From positions 124,001 to 188,000 of the forward strand of contig CANBFE010000003.1 of the NCBI GenBank assembly GCA_947367855.1: a DNA stretch of 64,000 nucleotides, given 5' to 3'. This document shows positions 8,772 through 17,872 of this stretch, piece by piece; the first letter of the stretch is position 1; every line of letters begins with the position of its first letter. The position numbers and the translations under genes were made by a program. The notes under the pieces are model-generated. The model was not told the origin of the DNA. It saw only the letters and a program-made list of their open reading frames with translations, and did no database searches. The DNA is from an uncultured Lachnospiraceae bacterium. GTDB lineage: Bacteria; Bacillota; Clostridia; Lachnospirales; Lachnospiraceae.

Positions 8772-9446
8772 CTATGCCCTCCATAGCTGGAATCCCTGTG
8801 CATAGGGAACAAAGCCGGCTTTTCCGGCAAGCTGAAGGGAGGCCTGATTGGATAGCTCCGCGCTGTAGAGGGGGACCAGGCCTTCCTCCTGGAGGGCATG
8901 GGTCCAACAGTGCAGTGCGGACAGGGCATAGCCGTTTCTCCGGTAAGCGGGCAGTGTCTCAATTCCGGATTCCTGCCCCAGGCCTCTGCGCACGCTGCGG
9001 CATATGGAAACGATTTTCCCTTCCAAAAAACAGGCGGCATAAGGCAGGGCTGTGCCAAGTTCCTCCGCGCATTCCGGAAAGGACCGAGCCAGAAGTTCCA
9101 GGTCTGGGGAGTTCAGCAGACGGCTTCCGGGAAAAGAGGAGACGGAGTGGGGGAAGAAAAAGCAGGCTTCTTCCGAAAACCCGTCCGCCTGCAGTTTCGT
9201 TCGGTATACCGATAAATCCCAAACGCCTTCAGCCAGGAGAGCCTGTGCTTTTTCCATAAATGCATCATCGGCCTCCCGGCCAAACCGCCAGGAAATCTCG
9301 CCCCCAACCGTGCGGCCGGCAAACAGAAGCGGCGCGGGGGTACTGGCGCCCCAGGGTTCATTCACATAAACCATTCGTCCTTCTTCATAGGTGAACATAC
9401 AGTCCATATGCAGTTTCAGCAATTCGCATTCCGAAAGATTTTTCAT
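8772..9446 (-). CDS. GNAT family N-acetyltransferase
   Basis: A 224-residue protein whose C-terminal half (about residues 130-215) shows the GNAT acetyl-CoA fold: a VSICRSVR strand, then ETLPAYRRNGYALSAL (the acetyl-CoA-binding R/QxxGxG/A region in diverged form), and a final NQASLQLAGKAGF segment. The N-terminal half is specific to this subfamily. Ribosome-binding site AGGAGAAGG lies upstream of the ATG. The acceptor substrate is unknown. Confidence 0.8.
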   Translation of the reverse strand: MKNLSECELLKLHMDCMFTYEEGRMVYVNEPWGASTPAPLLFAGRTVGGEISWRFGREADDAFMEKAQALLAEGVWDLSVYRTKLQADGFSEEACFFFPHSVSSFPGSRLLNSPDLELLARSFPECAEELGTALPYAACFLEGKIVSICRSVRRGLGQESGIETLPAYRRNGYALSALHCWTHALQEEGLVPLYSAELSNQASLQLAGKAGFVPYAQGFQLWRA

Positions 9447-9537
9447 GGTGTTTCCTTCTCCTGATTTGTTTTCCGTTTATTTTTCCGTTCCTGTTTGCAA
9501 CGCATATCCATACCGGGGCTGATTTACCCTTGCGTGC

Positions 9538-10584
9538 CTATATTTCCCTGCCCATAAAGCGCAGGGGATTCCCGCCCGGATTGACGGCAAGAACGGCTGC
9601 CAGGATTTCTTCCCTGCGGCTTTCCGGGTCAGGCAGGCTGCAGACAATATCGTTCAGATCATAAGGGCCGTACCGGAAGTGGCCCACCGATGCGCCGCAG
9701 AACCTGCCGTCGATGAGCAGATACTGGAGAGGCTCGCAGTCGTAGGGAAGTCCTTCCGTCAGGTCTTTGACCATCTGTTTCAGCAGGGGCTCCCGGGACT
9801 TGAAAAGGATGTCGTTTCGGTGGAGGGCATAGACGGAGCTTATGTCTTTCGCCTCATAATCCTCCAGAAGCGCTGCATCACTTTTCAGCAGATAGCCTGA
9901 TTCCCATGAAACCAACATCCCTTCTGCAGCCAGTTCCGCCGTGGCTTTTTGGATTTCTTTTTCGGGCACGCGGTAAAAGGCTTTTGCCATGGCGGCATCA
10001 AACCACACCATCCGATAGGCGAACCGCTGCAGCAGGATTTTCAGGGCTTCAGTCCTGGTGTATCGCTGTGGATTTACCTCGGGAAACATTTTCTCAAAGC
10101 GATACCATCCCCGGTCCCATTCCCCGTCGTACTGGTCCTCATAGAGCAGAAATGCCTCCTGAAGCCTGTGGAGGATGGGGGTGATTTGTTTCACCAGCAG
10201 CCCGGTCTCTTCCTTGAGCTGCTGAATGTTGAAGGGTCCGGCCTTTTCAATGAGGGTAAGGATCTCCGTCTGCTCCGGGGTGGGAGCGGTCAGGGGCTTG
10301 CGGTAAAGGGAGGCGAAGAGTTCCATGTCTTCGCACATAATCCACCCAAGATTGCCCCCGGCGAAGCGTCCCTTTACCAGTTTCCGCTCCAGTTGTCGGC
10401 GCTGGTTGAATTCCATATCGTCAAAGGCGGCGCGGAAGGAGAGGACAGGAGGCTCCCCAAAGCCGTGCCAGTAGACGTTCTGGCCGGGCTGGGTGTCCCG
10501 GTAAAGGGCTGTGTATTCGGTTTCGTCTGCCTTTTTGAGCAGGCACTGCCGCTCCATGCGCAGGGAGAGAATTTTTTTGTCCAT
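9538..10584 (-). CDS. AlkZ-related (YcaQ/DUF1006-like) winged-helix DNA-binding protein
   Basis: A 348-residue protein that resembles AlkZ-related proteins of clostridia. It begins ILSLRMERQCLLKKA, has a tandem winged-helix layout (for example EQTEILTLIEKAGPFNIQQLKEETG near residues 103-127) and ends with LRFMG. True AlkZ proteins unhook interstrand crosslinks as DNA glycosylases; whether this relative keeps the catalytic Gln pair was not established. The ribosome-binding site is weak (GAAAG). It lies in a run of minus-strand genes of unrelated function. Confidence 0.55.
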   Translation of the reverse strand: MDKKILSLRMERQCLLKKADETEYTALYRDTQPGQNVYWHGFGEPPVLSFRAAFDDMEFNQRRQLERKLVKGRFAGGNLGWIMCEDMELFASLYRKPLTAPTPEQTEILTLIEKAGPFNIQQLKEETGLLVKQITPILHRLQEAFLLYEDQYDGEWDRGWYRFEKMFPEVNPQRYTRTEALKILLQRFAYRMVWFDAAMAKAFYRVPEKEIQKATAELAAEGMLVSWESGYLLKSDAALLEDYEAKDISSVYALHRNDILFKSREPLLKQMVKDLTEGLPYDCEPLQYLLIDGRFCGASVGHFRYGPYDLNDIVCSLPDPESRREEILAAVLAVNPGGNPLRFMGREI

Positions 10585-10677
10585 ATTGTGTTCATTCTTT
10601 CTATTTTGGTTTCCATGTTCTGGAGTATGTTTGAAAATGCATTGTCCGTTTCAAACAGTGTTATGCCCTGTCCGGAT

Positions 10678-10953
10678 TCAGGTTTCCTGATCTCTCTGCC
10701 AGATTCTACATTGTTCGATTCGGGCACCGTGGGGCGTATCGCCATGCTCCGGGTCACAGGAATACTTTGTCAGCATGTCGCAGGGGATTTGGGGGCATTG
10801 ACCGCAGTGAAGGAAGCCTTTTTCCTGGCAGCAGGCGGCCACGGGACATTCGCCGTGGAAGGGATGTCCTTCCGTCTCAATACAGCCGCCGCAGCCGCAG
10901 GTTTCCTTGTATGTACATCCGGTGCAGTGCAGTCCGCATCTTGAATCAACCAT
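10678..10953 (-). CDS. DUF3795-like cysteine-rich protein
   Basis: A 91-residue protein packed with cysteines (CGLHCTGC, CGCGGC, CPVAACC, CGQCPQIPC), the pattern of DUF3795 proteins that probably bind a metal or an iron-sulfur centre. Function is unknown. The start at 10953 follows GGAGGT by 8 bp; the frame is open further upstream but without a good start, and that extension is not recognisable protein. The 262 bp upstream hold no other recognised feature. Confidence 0.7.
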   Translation of the reverse strand: MVDSRCGLHCTGCTYKETCGCGGCIETEGHPFHGECPVAACCQEKGFLHCGQCPQIPCDMLTKYSCDPEHGDTPHGARIEQCRIWQRDQET

Positions 10954-11215
10954 CTCTTGTACCTCCGTTTTCTTATTGTGAGCCCTTCTCATAGGGGGAT
11001 TTTGCAACGATTCAATGACCTGTCTGAACAATTGCGCATGAATTATGGAAGGGGTGCAGGTGTTTCCCCGGAGGGCAGTGTGCCTGGGGATTTCCGCCAT
11101 TTTATGATAGCACACCGAACATGCCAACAGTATGTCATGTTTCATGCATATGGTATTGCAATGATGTAATATTTCATGCAAATGACAGTATATGCTCGAA
11201 AAATCAAGGGGCTTA

Positions 11216-12118
11216 TTATTTTTCATACAAATTCCGGGCTGCGTCCAGGGCAGCCTTTATCCGTTCCACCATCTCCGGCGGTTCCAGGACCTTCACCTTA
11301 TCGCCGAAGCCCAGAAACCATTCCAGGGCGCGTTCTTTTGTGGTGAAGCCCCACTTTGCATATAATCTGCCGTCCTCCCGGGGGGTAAAGCAGCGGGGGC
11401 CGTATTCTTCCACCAGGCGGTATTTCAGGGAGGAATCATAGAGAGCAGAAACCATGTAGTCATCTGTCATGTGGGAGCCGAAGCGGGTCTTTTCCTCCGG
11501 AATCTCCCTGGGGGAGAACAGTTCCCGGGTAATCTGCAGGTCCCACAGGCGGCGCAGCTTATACAGGCGGAAATCCCGGCGCTGCCTGCAGAAGCCGAAG
11601 ACATACCAGTCAGACCATTTAAAGACGATTTGGCATGGTTCTATCAGCTTGTCCGCCTCCCCTTTTTCATAATAGTACCGGAAGGCAATGCATCTGGAGG
11701 TCTCAATGGCAGATTTGATCTGTTCCAGTTTGGATGTCAGGTCATCTTTATAATGGGAGGCCAGATCAATGGTCATATGGCCTGCGGCGCTGACGGCCTG
11801 TTTGCCGCCGATTTTCCGGGCCAGATTTTCCCCGGAAGCGGAGCGGGAGACGCTGTCCAGAGATTTTAAGCCCGTGAAGACAGCGGCCAGTTCCTGCTCT
11901 GTGAATACCGTGGTATCCAGGGAAAATCCTTCCATGATGGAGATGCCGCCCCCTGCCCCCTGGGTGGTGACCAGGGGAATACCGGCTTTGCAGATATCCT
12001 CAATGTCCCGGTTGATGGTTCTGCGGGACACCTCGAACTTCTCTGCGAGATAGGGGGCGGTGACGGTTTTCTGCTGCTGCAGAGTTGTAATGATGCCGAT
12101 TAAACGATATATTTTCAT
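11216..12118 (-). CDS. YafY/WYL-domain transcriptional regulator
   Basis: A 300-residue regulator: N-terminal winged HTH (VTAPYLAEKFEVSRRTINRDIEDICKAG in two parts, residues ~18-46), a central WYL domain (CIAFRYYYEKGE ... IVFKWSDWYVFGFC) and a C-terminal WCX segment ending in LDAARNLYEK. WYL domains bind nucleic acids or nucleotides and often govern stress or defence genes. A second WYL regulator lies at 27.8 kb. The target is unknown; the divergent metallophosphoesterase gene starts 205 bp away. Confidence 0.88.
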   Translation of the reverse strand: MKIYRLIGIITTLQQQKTVTAPYLAEKFEVSRRTINRDIEDICKAGIPLVTTQGAGGGISIMEGFSLDTTVFTEQELAAVFTGLKSLDSVSRSASGENLARKIGGKQAVSAAGHMTIDLASHYKDDLTSKLEQIKSAIETSRCIAFRYYYEKGEADKLIEPCQIVFKWSDWYVFGFCRQRRDFRLYKLRRLWDLQITRELFSPREIPEEKTRFGSHMTDDYMVSALYDSSLKYRLVEEYGPRCFTPREDGRLYAKWGFTTKERALEWFLGFGDKVKVLEPPEMVERIKAALDAARNLYEK

Positions 12119-12323
12119 CTGTATTCTGTATCCTTGTTATTTTTGAAAATTTTGAAAAATTCCCACAGACAGAATCTTTTGGTTTATAATGATTAAGGGA
12201 GTCGGGTTTGAAATGATTATAGTATTTTCGATCAGGTATGTCAAACTCCCTTTTGGGAATTATGTACCCACGAAAACAGGCTTCAGAAATCACGGATTGC
12301 TGAAATGGAGAAAGGAGTAAGAT

Positions 12324-13199
12324 ATGCGTTTTTTCGTTTTTACTGATTTGCATTATGATGCAGTGCCGGATGGAGACAGAAGACTTGAGGAGTTAATGAA
12401 AGCAGCCAAAGAAAAAGGGGTGGATTTCATTCTGAATCTCGGCGATACTTGTCATCCCAAGGCTGAGAATCGAAAAATTGTGGAAACAATTCGAAATTGT
12501 GGGATTTCCTGCTATATGATTCCCGGAAATCATGATACCGATATTTGGCCGGAATCGGAAGTATTAAGCTTCTGGGGACTTCAAAAAGCATATTATTCGA
12601 TTGTATATGGGAATGTGAAGTTTATTTTTCTGAATACTGTAGAGTTACAGGATGGGGCTATTGTTCCTGAGGAGCAGATTGCATGGCTGAAGGAAGAACT
12701 GATGTCCAACCATTACTTTGTGATTCTTACCCATCAGAGTCTCAGCAATGATTTTGTGACGTCAAATGGTAAATCAAGAGGCATCCGAAACAGAAAAGAA
12801 ATCCGGGATATTCTGGAAAATCTTGAAAGGACTTCCGGAGAAAAGCGAGTGCTCCTATGCATAAATGGTCATGACCATGGTTGTGATGTGAAACAAATAA
12901 ATGGGATATATTATTACACATTAAATTCCGCATCATATCTCTGGCAGAACGTGAAGGAGACATTCCCTTATGGAGAGGATATTCACGCAGTTTATCCATA
13001 TTTAAAGAATATGATTTTATATAAACAGGCTCTTCATTGTGTGATTACCATTGATAATACGGGAAATGCAGTGATTGAAGGTGTTGAGGGGGATTACCTT
13101 ACTGTGAGTCCTGAGAGTATCGGAATGAGCAGTATGTGGAACGGTGTCCATGTTATGCCCGGTACGCTGTCAATAGAGATGAAAAAGCAGAACGGATAA
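12324..13199 (+). CDS. calcineurin-like metallophosphoesterase
   Basis: A 291-residue enzyme with the five metallophosphoesterase blocks in order: DLHYD near residue 8, GDTCH near 46, GNHDTD near 72, THQS near 138 and GHDHG near 185. These bind two metal ions and hydrolyse phosphate esters. There is no signal peptide, so it is cytosolic; the substrate is unknown. AGGAG precedes the ATG by 5 bp. It is AT-richer than its neighbours. Confidence 0.88.
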   Translation: MRFFVFTDLHYDAVPDGDRRLEELMKAAKEKGVDFILNLGDTCHPKAENRKIVETIRNCGISCYMIPGNHDTDIWPESEVLSFWGLQKAYYSIVYGNVKFIFLNTVELQDGAIVPEEQIAWLKEELMSNHYFVILTHQSLSNDFVTSNGKSRGIRNRKEIRDILENLERTSGEKRVLLCINGHDHGCDVKQINGIYYYTLNSASYLWQNVKETFPYGEDIHAVYPYLKNMILYKQALHCVITIDNTGNAVIEGVEGDYLTVSPESIGMSSMWNGVHVMPGTLSIEMKKQNG

Positions 13200-13256
13200 A
13201 AAAGTATGTCACACAGACGCAGAAGGGTTGTCTAATAAAGCAGGAGGTAAAAATCG

Positions 13257-14108
13257 ATGAATCAGAAAACCAATGAAGAATTACAGACAATGGCGAAAAA
13301 AGCCACGGCAGGGGATAGAGAAGCCCTTGAAGTGCTTGTGGCCGGCGTGCAGGACATGGTGTTCAATTTATCCCTGCGGATGCTGGGCACTTTTGCGGAC
13401 GCGGAGGATGCCACCCAGGACATACTGCTGAAAATGATTACCCATTTGTCCACTTTTAGAGGGGAAAGCGCATTTACCACATGGGTGTTCCGCATTGCGG
13501 TGAATCATCTCAAAAACTATAAAAAACATATGTTTGCCCATGCCGGGCTCAGCTTTGCCTGCTATGGAGAGGACATCGAAAACGGAAAAATACAGGATGT
13601 GCCGGATGTAACCCAGAATGTGGAAAAGGATATTCTGGCTGAGGAATTGAAAATGTCCTGTACCAATGTGATGCTGCAGTGTCTTGACACGGAAAGCAGA
13701 TGCATCTTTATATTGGGTACCATGTTTCAGGTTGACAGCCGTATTGCAGGGGAAATTCTGGAAATAACCCCGGAAGCCTATCGGCAGCGCCTTTCCCGGG
13801 TGCGCAGAAAAATGGCTGATTTTCTGGGACAGTATTGCGGAGAATACGGCAGCGGCAGATGCCGGTGTAAGGACAGGGTAAACTATGCAATACAAAATCA
13901 CAGAATAAACCCGCTGCAGCTGTGTTATACCACGGCAGAGGAAGCACCTTTGGAGACCATGCTTGCCGTGAAAAATGCCATGGAGCAGCTTGATGATTTA
14001 TCCATAGAATTCTCGTTCTGTAAGGCCTATCGGTCCACAGGACGCACCAAACAGCTCATACAGGAACTGCTGAATTCCCCGCAGTTTTCCCTAATCCGAA
14101 ATTCGTAA
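13257..14108 (+). CDS. RNA polymerase sigma-70 family (ECF-like) factor with cysteine-containing C-terminal extension
   Basis: Residues ~15-90 form region 2 (FNLSLRMLGTFADAEDATQDILLKM, FRGESAFTTWVFRIAVN, the hallmark core- and -10-binding helices) and residues ~120-180 region 4. After region 4 the protein has a ~95-residue extension that opens with a Cys cluster (CGEYGSGRCRC) and may bind metal. No anti-sigma factor lies next to it. AGGAGG precedes the ATG by ~8 bp. It may be co-transcribed with the DUF2461 gene 15 bp downstream. Confidence 0.85.
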   Translation: MNQKTNEELQTMAKKATAGDREALEVLVAGVQDMVFNLSLRMLGTFADAEDATQDILLKMITHLSTFRGESAFTTWVFRIAVNHLKNYKKHMFAHAGLSFACYGEDIENGKIQDVPDVTQNVEKDILAEELKMSCTNVMLQCLDTESRCIFILGTMFQVDSRIAGEILEITPEAYRQRLSRVRRKMADFLGQYCGEYGSGRCRCKDRVNYAIQNHRINPLQLCYTTAEEAPLETMLAVKNAMEQLDDLSIEFSFCKAYRSTGRTKQLIQELLNSPQFSLIRNS

Positions 14109-14123
14109 AGGAGGCGCCGGAAG

Positions 14124-14804
14124 ATGAATACACAGATCATAATCGAATACTTATCGGAATTAAGTGCAAACAATAACCGGGAATGGTATCATGTAAACAA
14201 GGAGGATTACAAAAAGGCCAACGCTGAATTTGAGGGGCTGCTGCAGGCCCTGATATGGGAAATCGGAAAGTTTGACAGCAGTATTCTGCATAATCGTCCC
14301 AAAGACCTTACGTTTAAACTGGTGAGGGACACCCGCTTCAGTCATGATAAATCGCCCTATAATGCCGCCTTCCGCGCCCATATTTCCCCGGAGGGAAAGT
14401 TGCCTGTTCCGGTGGGATATTATCTGATGATAAAGCCCGGAGGCCAGTCTTTTTTGGGCGGAGGTCTGTTTGCGGATATGTTTAAGGACGCAACGAAGCG
14501 GGTAAGAGATTACCTTGCCGGAAACGGAGAGGAATGGGAGAGGATAATCCATGCGACGGAGTTTGAACAATATTTCACTGTACAGGGAACGGCGCTGAAG
14601 AATGTCCCTGCGGGATATGAGAAAGAGCATCCCCAGGCACAGTACCTGAAATATAAGAGCTGGTATCTGGAATATCCGGTGAAAGATGAAGAACTGGGGG
14701 ATGGGGAGGCATTTCTCGCAAAGGCGGCAGAGATTTTCCGAATCATGAAACCATTCAATGACTATCTGAACAGAGCGCTTGCCGGATTTCAAATGCCTGT
14801 CTGA
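14124..14804 (+). CDS. DUF2461 family protein
   Basis: A 226-residue protein matching the DUF2461/TIGR02453 family by NREWYHVNKEDY near the N-terminus, the FKLVRDTRFSHDKSPYN block and FLGGGLFADM. The family is widespread and of unknown biochemical role. AAAGGAGG lies upstream of the ATG. It follows the sigma factor gene closely, suggesting a shared transcript. Confidence 0.85.
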   Translation: MNTQIIIEYLSELSANNNREWYHVNKEDYKKANAEFEGLLQALIWEIGKFDSSILHNRPKDLTFKLVRDTRFSHDKSPYNAAFRAHISPEGKLPVPVGYYLMIKPGGQSFLGGGLFADMFKDATKRVRDYLAGNGEEWERIIHATEFEQYFTVQGTALKNVPAGYEKEHPQAQYLKYKSWYLEYPVKDEELGDGEAFLAKAAEIFRIMKPFNDYLNRALAGFQMPV

Positions 14805-14981
14805 ACTGTTGCACCGCTTTAGGAAGAACGAACCGAAAAAAGGCTTCCTTTTTTGTTTTGGCTGTGGTATACTGAAAAACGAAGTCTCCCAATTTTTCCC
14901 GGAAGGAAGCAGGCCTTCCGGGGGCAGATTGGAGGGCTTTTCCTGTGTTTTCAGAGCAAAATCAAAAGGAGTGAGCGTAAC

Positions 14982-17003
14982 GTGAGCGGGAACAATGGGG
15001 ACTCCCGGGGCAGGGAGATGAAAAGGAGCTTAAACGGCAGGATATTGAGGAATACCCTGCTGAACATTTTTGTACTGGTGCTTGTATGCTGCGGAATTAT
15101 GTGGGCGGCCATGCAGTCATTGGCCAATAACATTCTGTTGGACAGTTTACAGCCCATGGCCCGTCAGTCGGCCAAGACCGTGGAGGCCAATATCCATATG
15201 CTGGCGGACCGGATGATGAACCTGGCGGCAGACCCCCGGATGGTGGGGGAAGCTGACGGCGGCACAGGAGCAGAGGCGGAAGAGGTTCTCCGGGCCAGCC
15301 GGGACCAGGTGCTGACGGAAGCAGCCAAGATTTATGAACTGTACACCATCGGGCTATATGACCCGGAGGGACATCTGGTACAGGGAATCAACACTGCGCC
15401 GGAGACGCTTGACAATGCGTTTTTCGCCCTGCTTCAGGAGACCGACAATGTGACTACGGATGCGTCAACCAGATTTCAGGACAGCCTGGGCATCACCATG
15501 GGCGTGCCGGTGAAGGCAGGCGGGGAGACTGTTCTGTATGTGGTAGGCGTCTATAAATACGATACCCTGAATGATGTCATCAGCAGCATTAATCTGGGCA
15601 GACACGGTATTGCCTACATGGCGAATCACGGAGGCGATGTGGTGGGGCATCCGGACCAGAACCTGGTTTTGGAGGGAAAGACCATGGAAGAGCTGTGCGA
15701 GGGAGATCAGGAGGTTGCCGTCCGGGTGGTCAGCGACGAGACCGGCGCGGCAGAGTTCTCCGCGGAAGGGGAGACCATGCTTGCAGCCTTTTCCCCCGTT
15801 CGGGGAACCCAGTGGTCCCTGGTGATTCAGGTGCCCAAGGCGGATTACGGCTCCTATATCAACGGCGCCATTCTGGTGGCGGTGTCTGCAACCTTTGTGG
15901 TATTGGTGGTTTCCATGCTGTTGGTGCTGCGCCTGGCCAGGTCCATCTCCCGTCCGGTGAAGAAGATGACGGACCGGATGGTGGCTTTGTCCGACGGGGA
16001 TCTCCATACAGAGGTGGTCCGGATTCGGTCCGGGGACGAACTGGAAGTGCTTACCCGCACATTGGGGGATACCGTGGAGAGTGTCAACCGTTACATATCG
16101 GATATTCAGCAGGTATTGACCCAGGTAGCGGAGGGAAATCTGCAGGTGGCGCCCCAGGTGGAGTACAAGGGAGACTTTATGCAGATTCAGGGAAGCCTCG
16201 GCACCATTCTCCGCTCCCTGAACGACACCATTCTTGGCTTCCGTTCTGCCGCTGACCATCTGGCGGAAATGGCAGAGGAGCTGAACGGCCAGTCCGGGCA
16301 GCTGCATCAGGCATCCATGGAACAGACCCGGTCCACGGAGGAACTGGTGGGTGAGGTGTCCCATGTGAAGGAGAGTCTGGCAAGTGTGACGGAGAGCAGC
16401 AGTCAGACCCGGAGGAAAACGGAGGAAATCTCCCAGTGCATCCAGGAGGCGAACGCACGTATGGACGCGCTCTCCCAGGCCATGGACGATATCAGCGGCA
16501 ACGCCCAGAAGATTACCAAGATTGCGAAGGATATTGAAGATATTGCGTTCCAGACAGGCATTCTGGCGCTCAATGCATCCGTGGAGGCAGCCCGGGCCGG
16601 AAGCGCGGGGAAGGGCTTTGCCGTGGTGGCGGAGGAAGTCCGGCAGCTGGCATCCAGGAGCAGCGAGTCTGCCCAAAGCGCGGCGCAGATGGTGGGCAGT
16701 ACCAAAACCATCATTGAGAACGGCGTGGAACTCACCGGAGCGGCAGCCAGTTCTTTTCGGGAGATATCTGCCGTCTCCGCCCAGATCAGTGATATTACAG
16801 ATCAATTGGTGACGGCGGTTCAGGGACAGGAGAGCGCTTTGGTAATCATGGAGGAGCGGATCGGAACGATTTCGGGCATTGCGGAGAAAAATCTGCAGAA
16901 TGCCGTGGGTACGGAGCAGTCCAGTTCGGTTCTGGCCAGAGAGGCGGAGGCCCTTCAGGACCAGGTGAAGCGATTTGTGGTAAAGGAGGGAAGGCGCAGA
17001 TGA
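14982..17003 (+). CDS. methyl-accepting chemotaxis protein (dCache-like sensor, HAMP, signalling domain)
   Basis: A 673-residue transmembrane chemoreceptor. TM1 lies near residues 22-45, an extracellular double-Cache-like sensor spans ~50-290, TM2 ~295-320 (VVLVVSMLLVLRLA), HAMP ~320-375, and the coiled-coil signalling domain has the hairpin tip IAFQTGILALNASVEAARAG near 521. GTG 14982 is chosen because AAAAGGAG sits 10 bp upstream; an in-frame ATG at 15018 has its GGAG too close. An extended -10 (TGGTATACT, 14865-14873) and a CCGGAAGG/CCTTCCGG hairpin lie upstream. No CheA/CheW genes are here. The stop overlaps the next start by 4 bp. Confidence 0.9.
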   Translation: MSGNNGDSRGREMKRSLNGRILRNTLLNIFVLVLVCCGIMWAAMQSLANNILLDSLQPMARQSAKTVEANIHMLADRMMNLAADPRMVGEADGGTGAEAEEVLRASRDQVLTEAAKIYELYTIGLYDPEGHLVQGINTAPETLDNAFFALLQETDNVTTDASTRFQDSLGITMGVPVKAGGETVLYVVGVYKYDTLNDVISSINLGRHGIAYMANHGGDVVGHPDQNLVLEGKTMEELCEGDQEVAVRVVSDETGAAEFSAEGETMLAAFSPVRGTQWSLVIQVPKADYGSYINGAILVAVSATFVVLVVSMLLVLRLARSISRPVKKMTDRMVALSDGDLHTEVVRIRSGDELEVLTRTLGDTVESVNRYISDIQQVLTQVAEGNLQVAPQVEYKGDFMQIQGSLGTILRSLNDTILGFRSAADHLAEMAEELNGQSGQLHQASMEQTRSTEELVGEVSHVKESLASVTESSSQTRRKTEEISQCIQEANARMDALSQAMDDISGNAQKITKIAKDIEDIAFQTGILALNASVEAARAGSAGKGFAVVAEEVRQLASRSSESAQSAAQMVGSTKTIIENGVELTGAAASSFREISAVSAQISDITDQLVTAVQGQESALVIMEERIGTISGIAEKNLQNAVGTEQSSSVLAREAEALQDQVKRFVVKEGRRR

Positions 17004-17443
17004 AAAGGATAGCAGGTATTGTACTGGCCCTGGTTGTCATGGGATTTCTGACGGCCTGCGGCAGCGGCCAGGCAGGGCTTCAGGACGGCTACTACACTGC
17101 CCAGGCTGCCGAGTACAGCCATGGATGGAGAGAATATATCACCATTATGGTGAAGGACGGAAGCATTGTCTCCGTGGAGTACAATGCGGAGAATGCCAGC
17201 GGATTTATTAAGAGCTGGGATACCGCCTACATGCAGTCCATGTTGGAGGTGACGGGCACCTACCCCAACCAGTACACCCGCTTTTACGCGGGACAGCTTC
17301 TGGAAAAACAGGGGGAGGGGGAGATCGATGCTCTTACCGGGGCCACTTCTTCCTACGGCTCGTTTCAGAAGCTGATGGCTGCGGTGATGGACCAGGCCGA
17401 AAAAGGAGATTCCAGTATCGTGTTTGTGGACACCGGACATTGA
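17000..17443 (+). CDS. FMN-binding domain lipoprotein
   Basis: A 147-residue predicted lipoprotein: signal peptide with lipobox FLTAC (Cys20) and an FMN-binding domain. The motif DALTGATSS (110-118) fits the D-x-x-S/T-G-A-S/T site at which ApbE attaches FMN covalently (expected Thr116). Extracytoplasmic flavinylated lipoproteins carry electrons to extracellular or membrane partners. The ATG overlaps the chemoreceptor stop (ATGA), so the two are translationally coupled and probably work together, for example in sensing redox state at the membrane surface. That link is inference. Confidence 0.85.
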   Translation: MKRIAGIVLALVVMGFLTACGSGQAGLQDGYYTAQAAEYSHGWREYITIMVKDGSIVSVEYNAENASGFIKSWDTAYMQSMLEVTGTYPNQYTRFYAGQLLEKQGEGEIDALTGATSSYGSFQKLMAAVMDQAEKGDSSIVFVDTGH

Positions 17444-17599
17444 GTGTTCAGGCCCAGGGCTGCTGCTCCTGTCTGCAGACAGCGGAGGCAGGCGTGTGAT
17501 GCCCATAGTATCGTGTATTTTCCAGAGATCTCCTATTTCAAAACATATGTTCTGTATGCTATGATAGAGGCAACATCCATGACAGAGGAGGTGTTGATC

Positions 17600-17872
17600 T
17601 TGGAAAGCATACTGTGTGTCAATATTCCGGTGCAGATGATTTCCTGTACCGATACCGACGGAAAAATCACGCCCATGAGATTCCGGTTCCGTGATAAAAC
17701 AGGGGAACTGGTTACCGTTACCGTAGAGAAAGTACTGTCCGAAGACCAGGACAGGAATCGGGTGGGAGTGAATTTTTCCTGTGCAGCCGTGGTTTCCGGC
17801 GCCAGGAGAACATTCACTCTCTGGTATAATTACTTTGCCCACGAATGGCATCTGTCCCGTCTTCATGTCTGA
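17600..17872 (+). CDS. small conserved protein of unknown function near the Y-family polymerase operon
   Basis: A ~90-residue protein beginning at TTG 17600, 8 bp after AGGAGG. It reads as a compact beta-rich protein (ITPMRFRFRDKTGEL, then VTVEKVLSEDQD and FTLWYNYFAHEWHLSRL). I recall similar small proteins beside dinB/umuC-type genes in clostridia, but no function is known to me. Its last 59 bp overlap, antisense, the end of the YolD-like gene. TTG 17594 and GTG 17591 are alternative starts. Confidence 0.55.
   Translation: MESILCVNIPVQMISCTDTDGKITPMRFRFRDKTGELVTVTVEKVLSEDQDRNRVGVNFSCAAVVSGARRTFTLWYNYFAHEWHLSRLHV

Noticed and set aside
10954..11226. Upstream extension of the DUF3795-like gene
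   Set aside because: The frame is open but the sequence is unlike the family and the internal start at 10953 has a much better ribosome-binding site.
14898..14945. Riboswitch (c-di-GMP type) upstream of the chemoreceptor
   Set aside because: There is a clean CCGGAAGG/CCTTCCGG hairpin but none of the conserved GEMM tetraloop/receptor sequence features.
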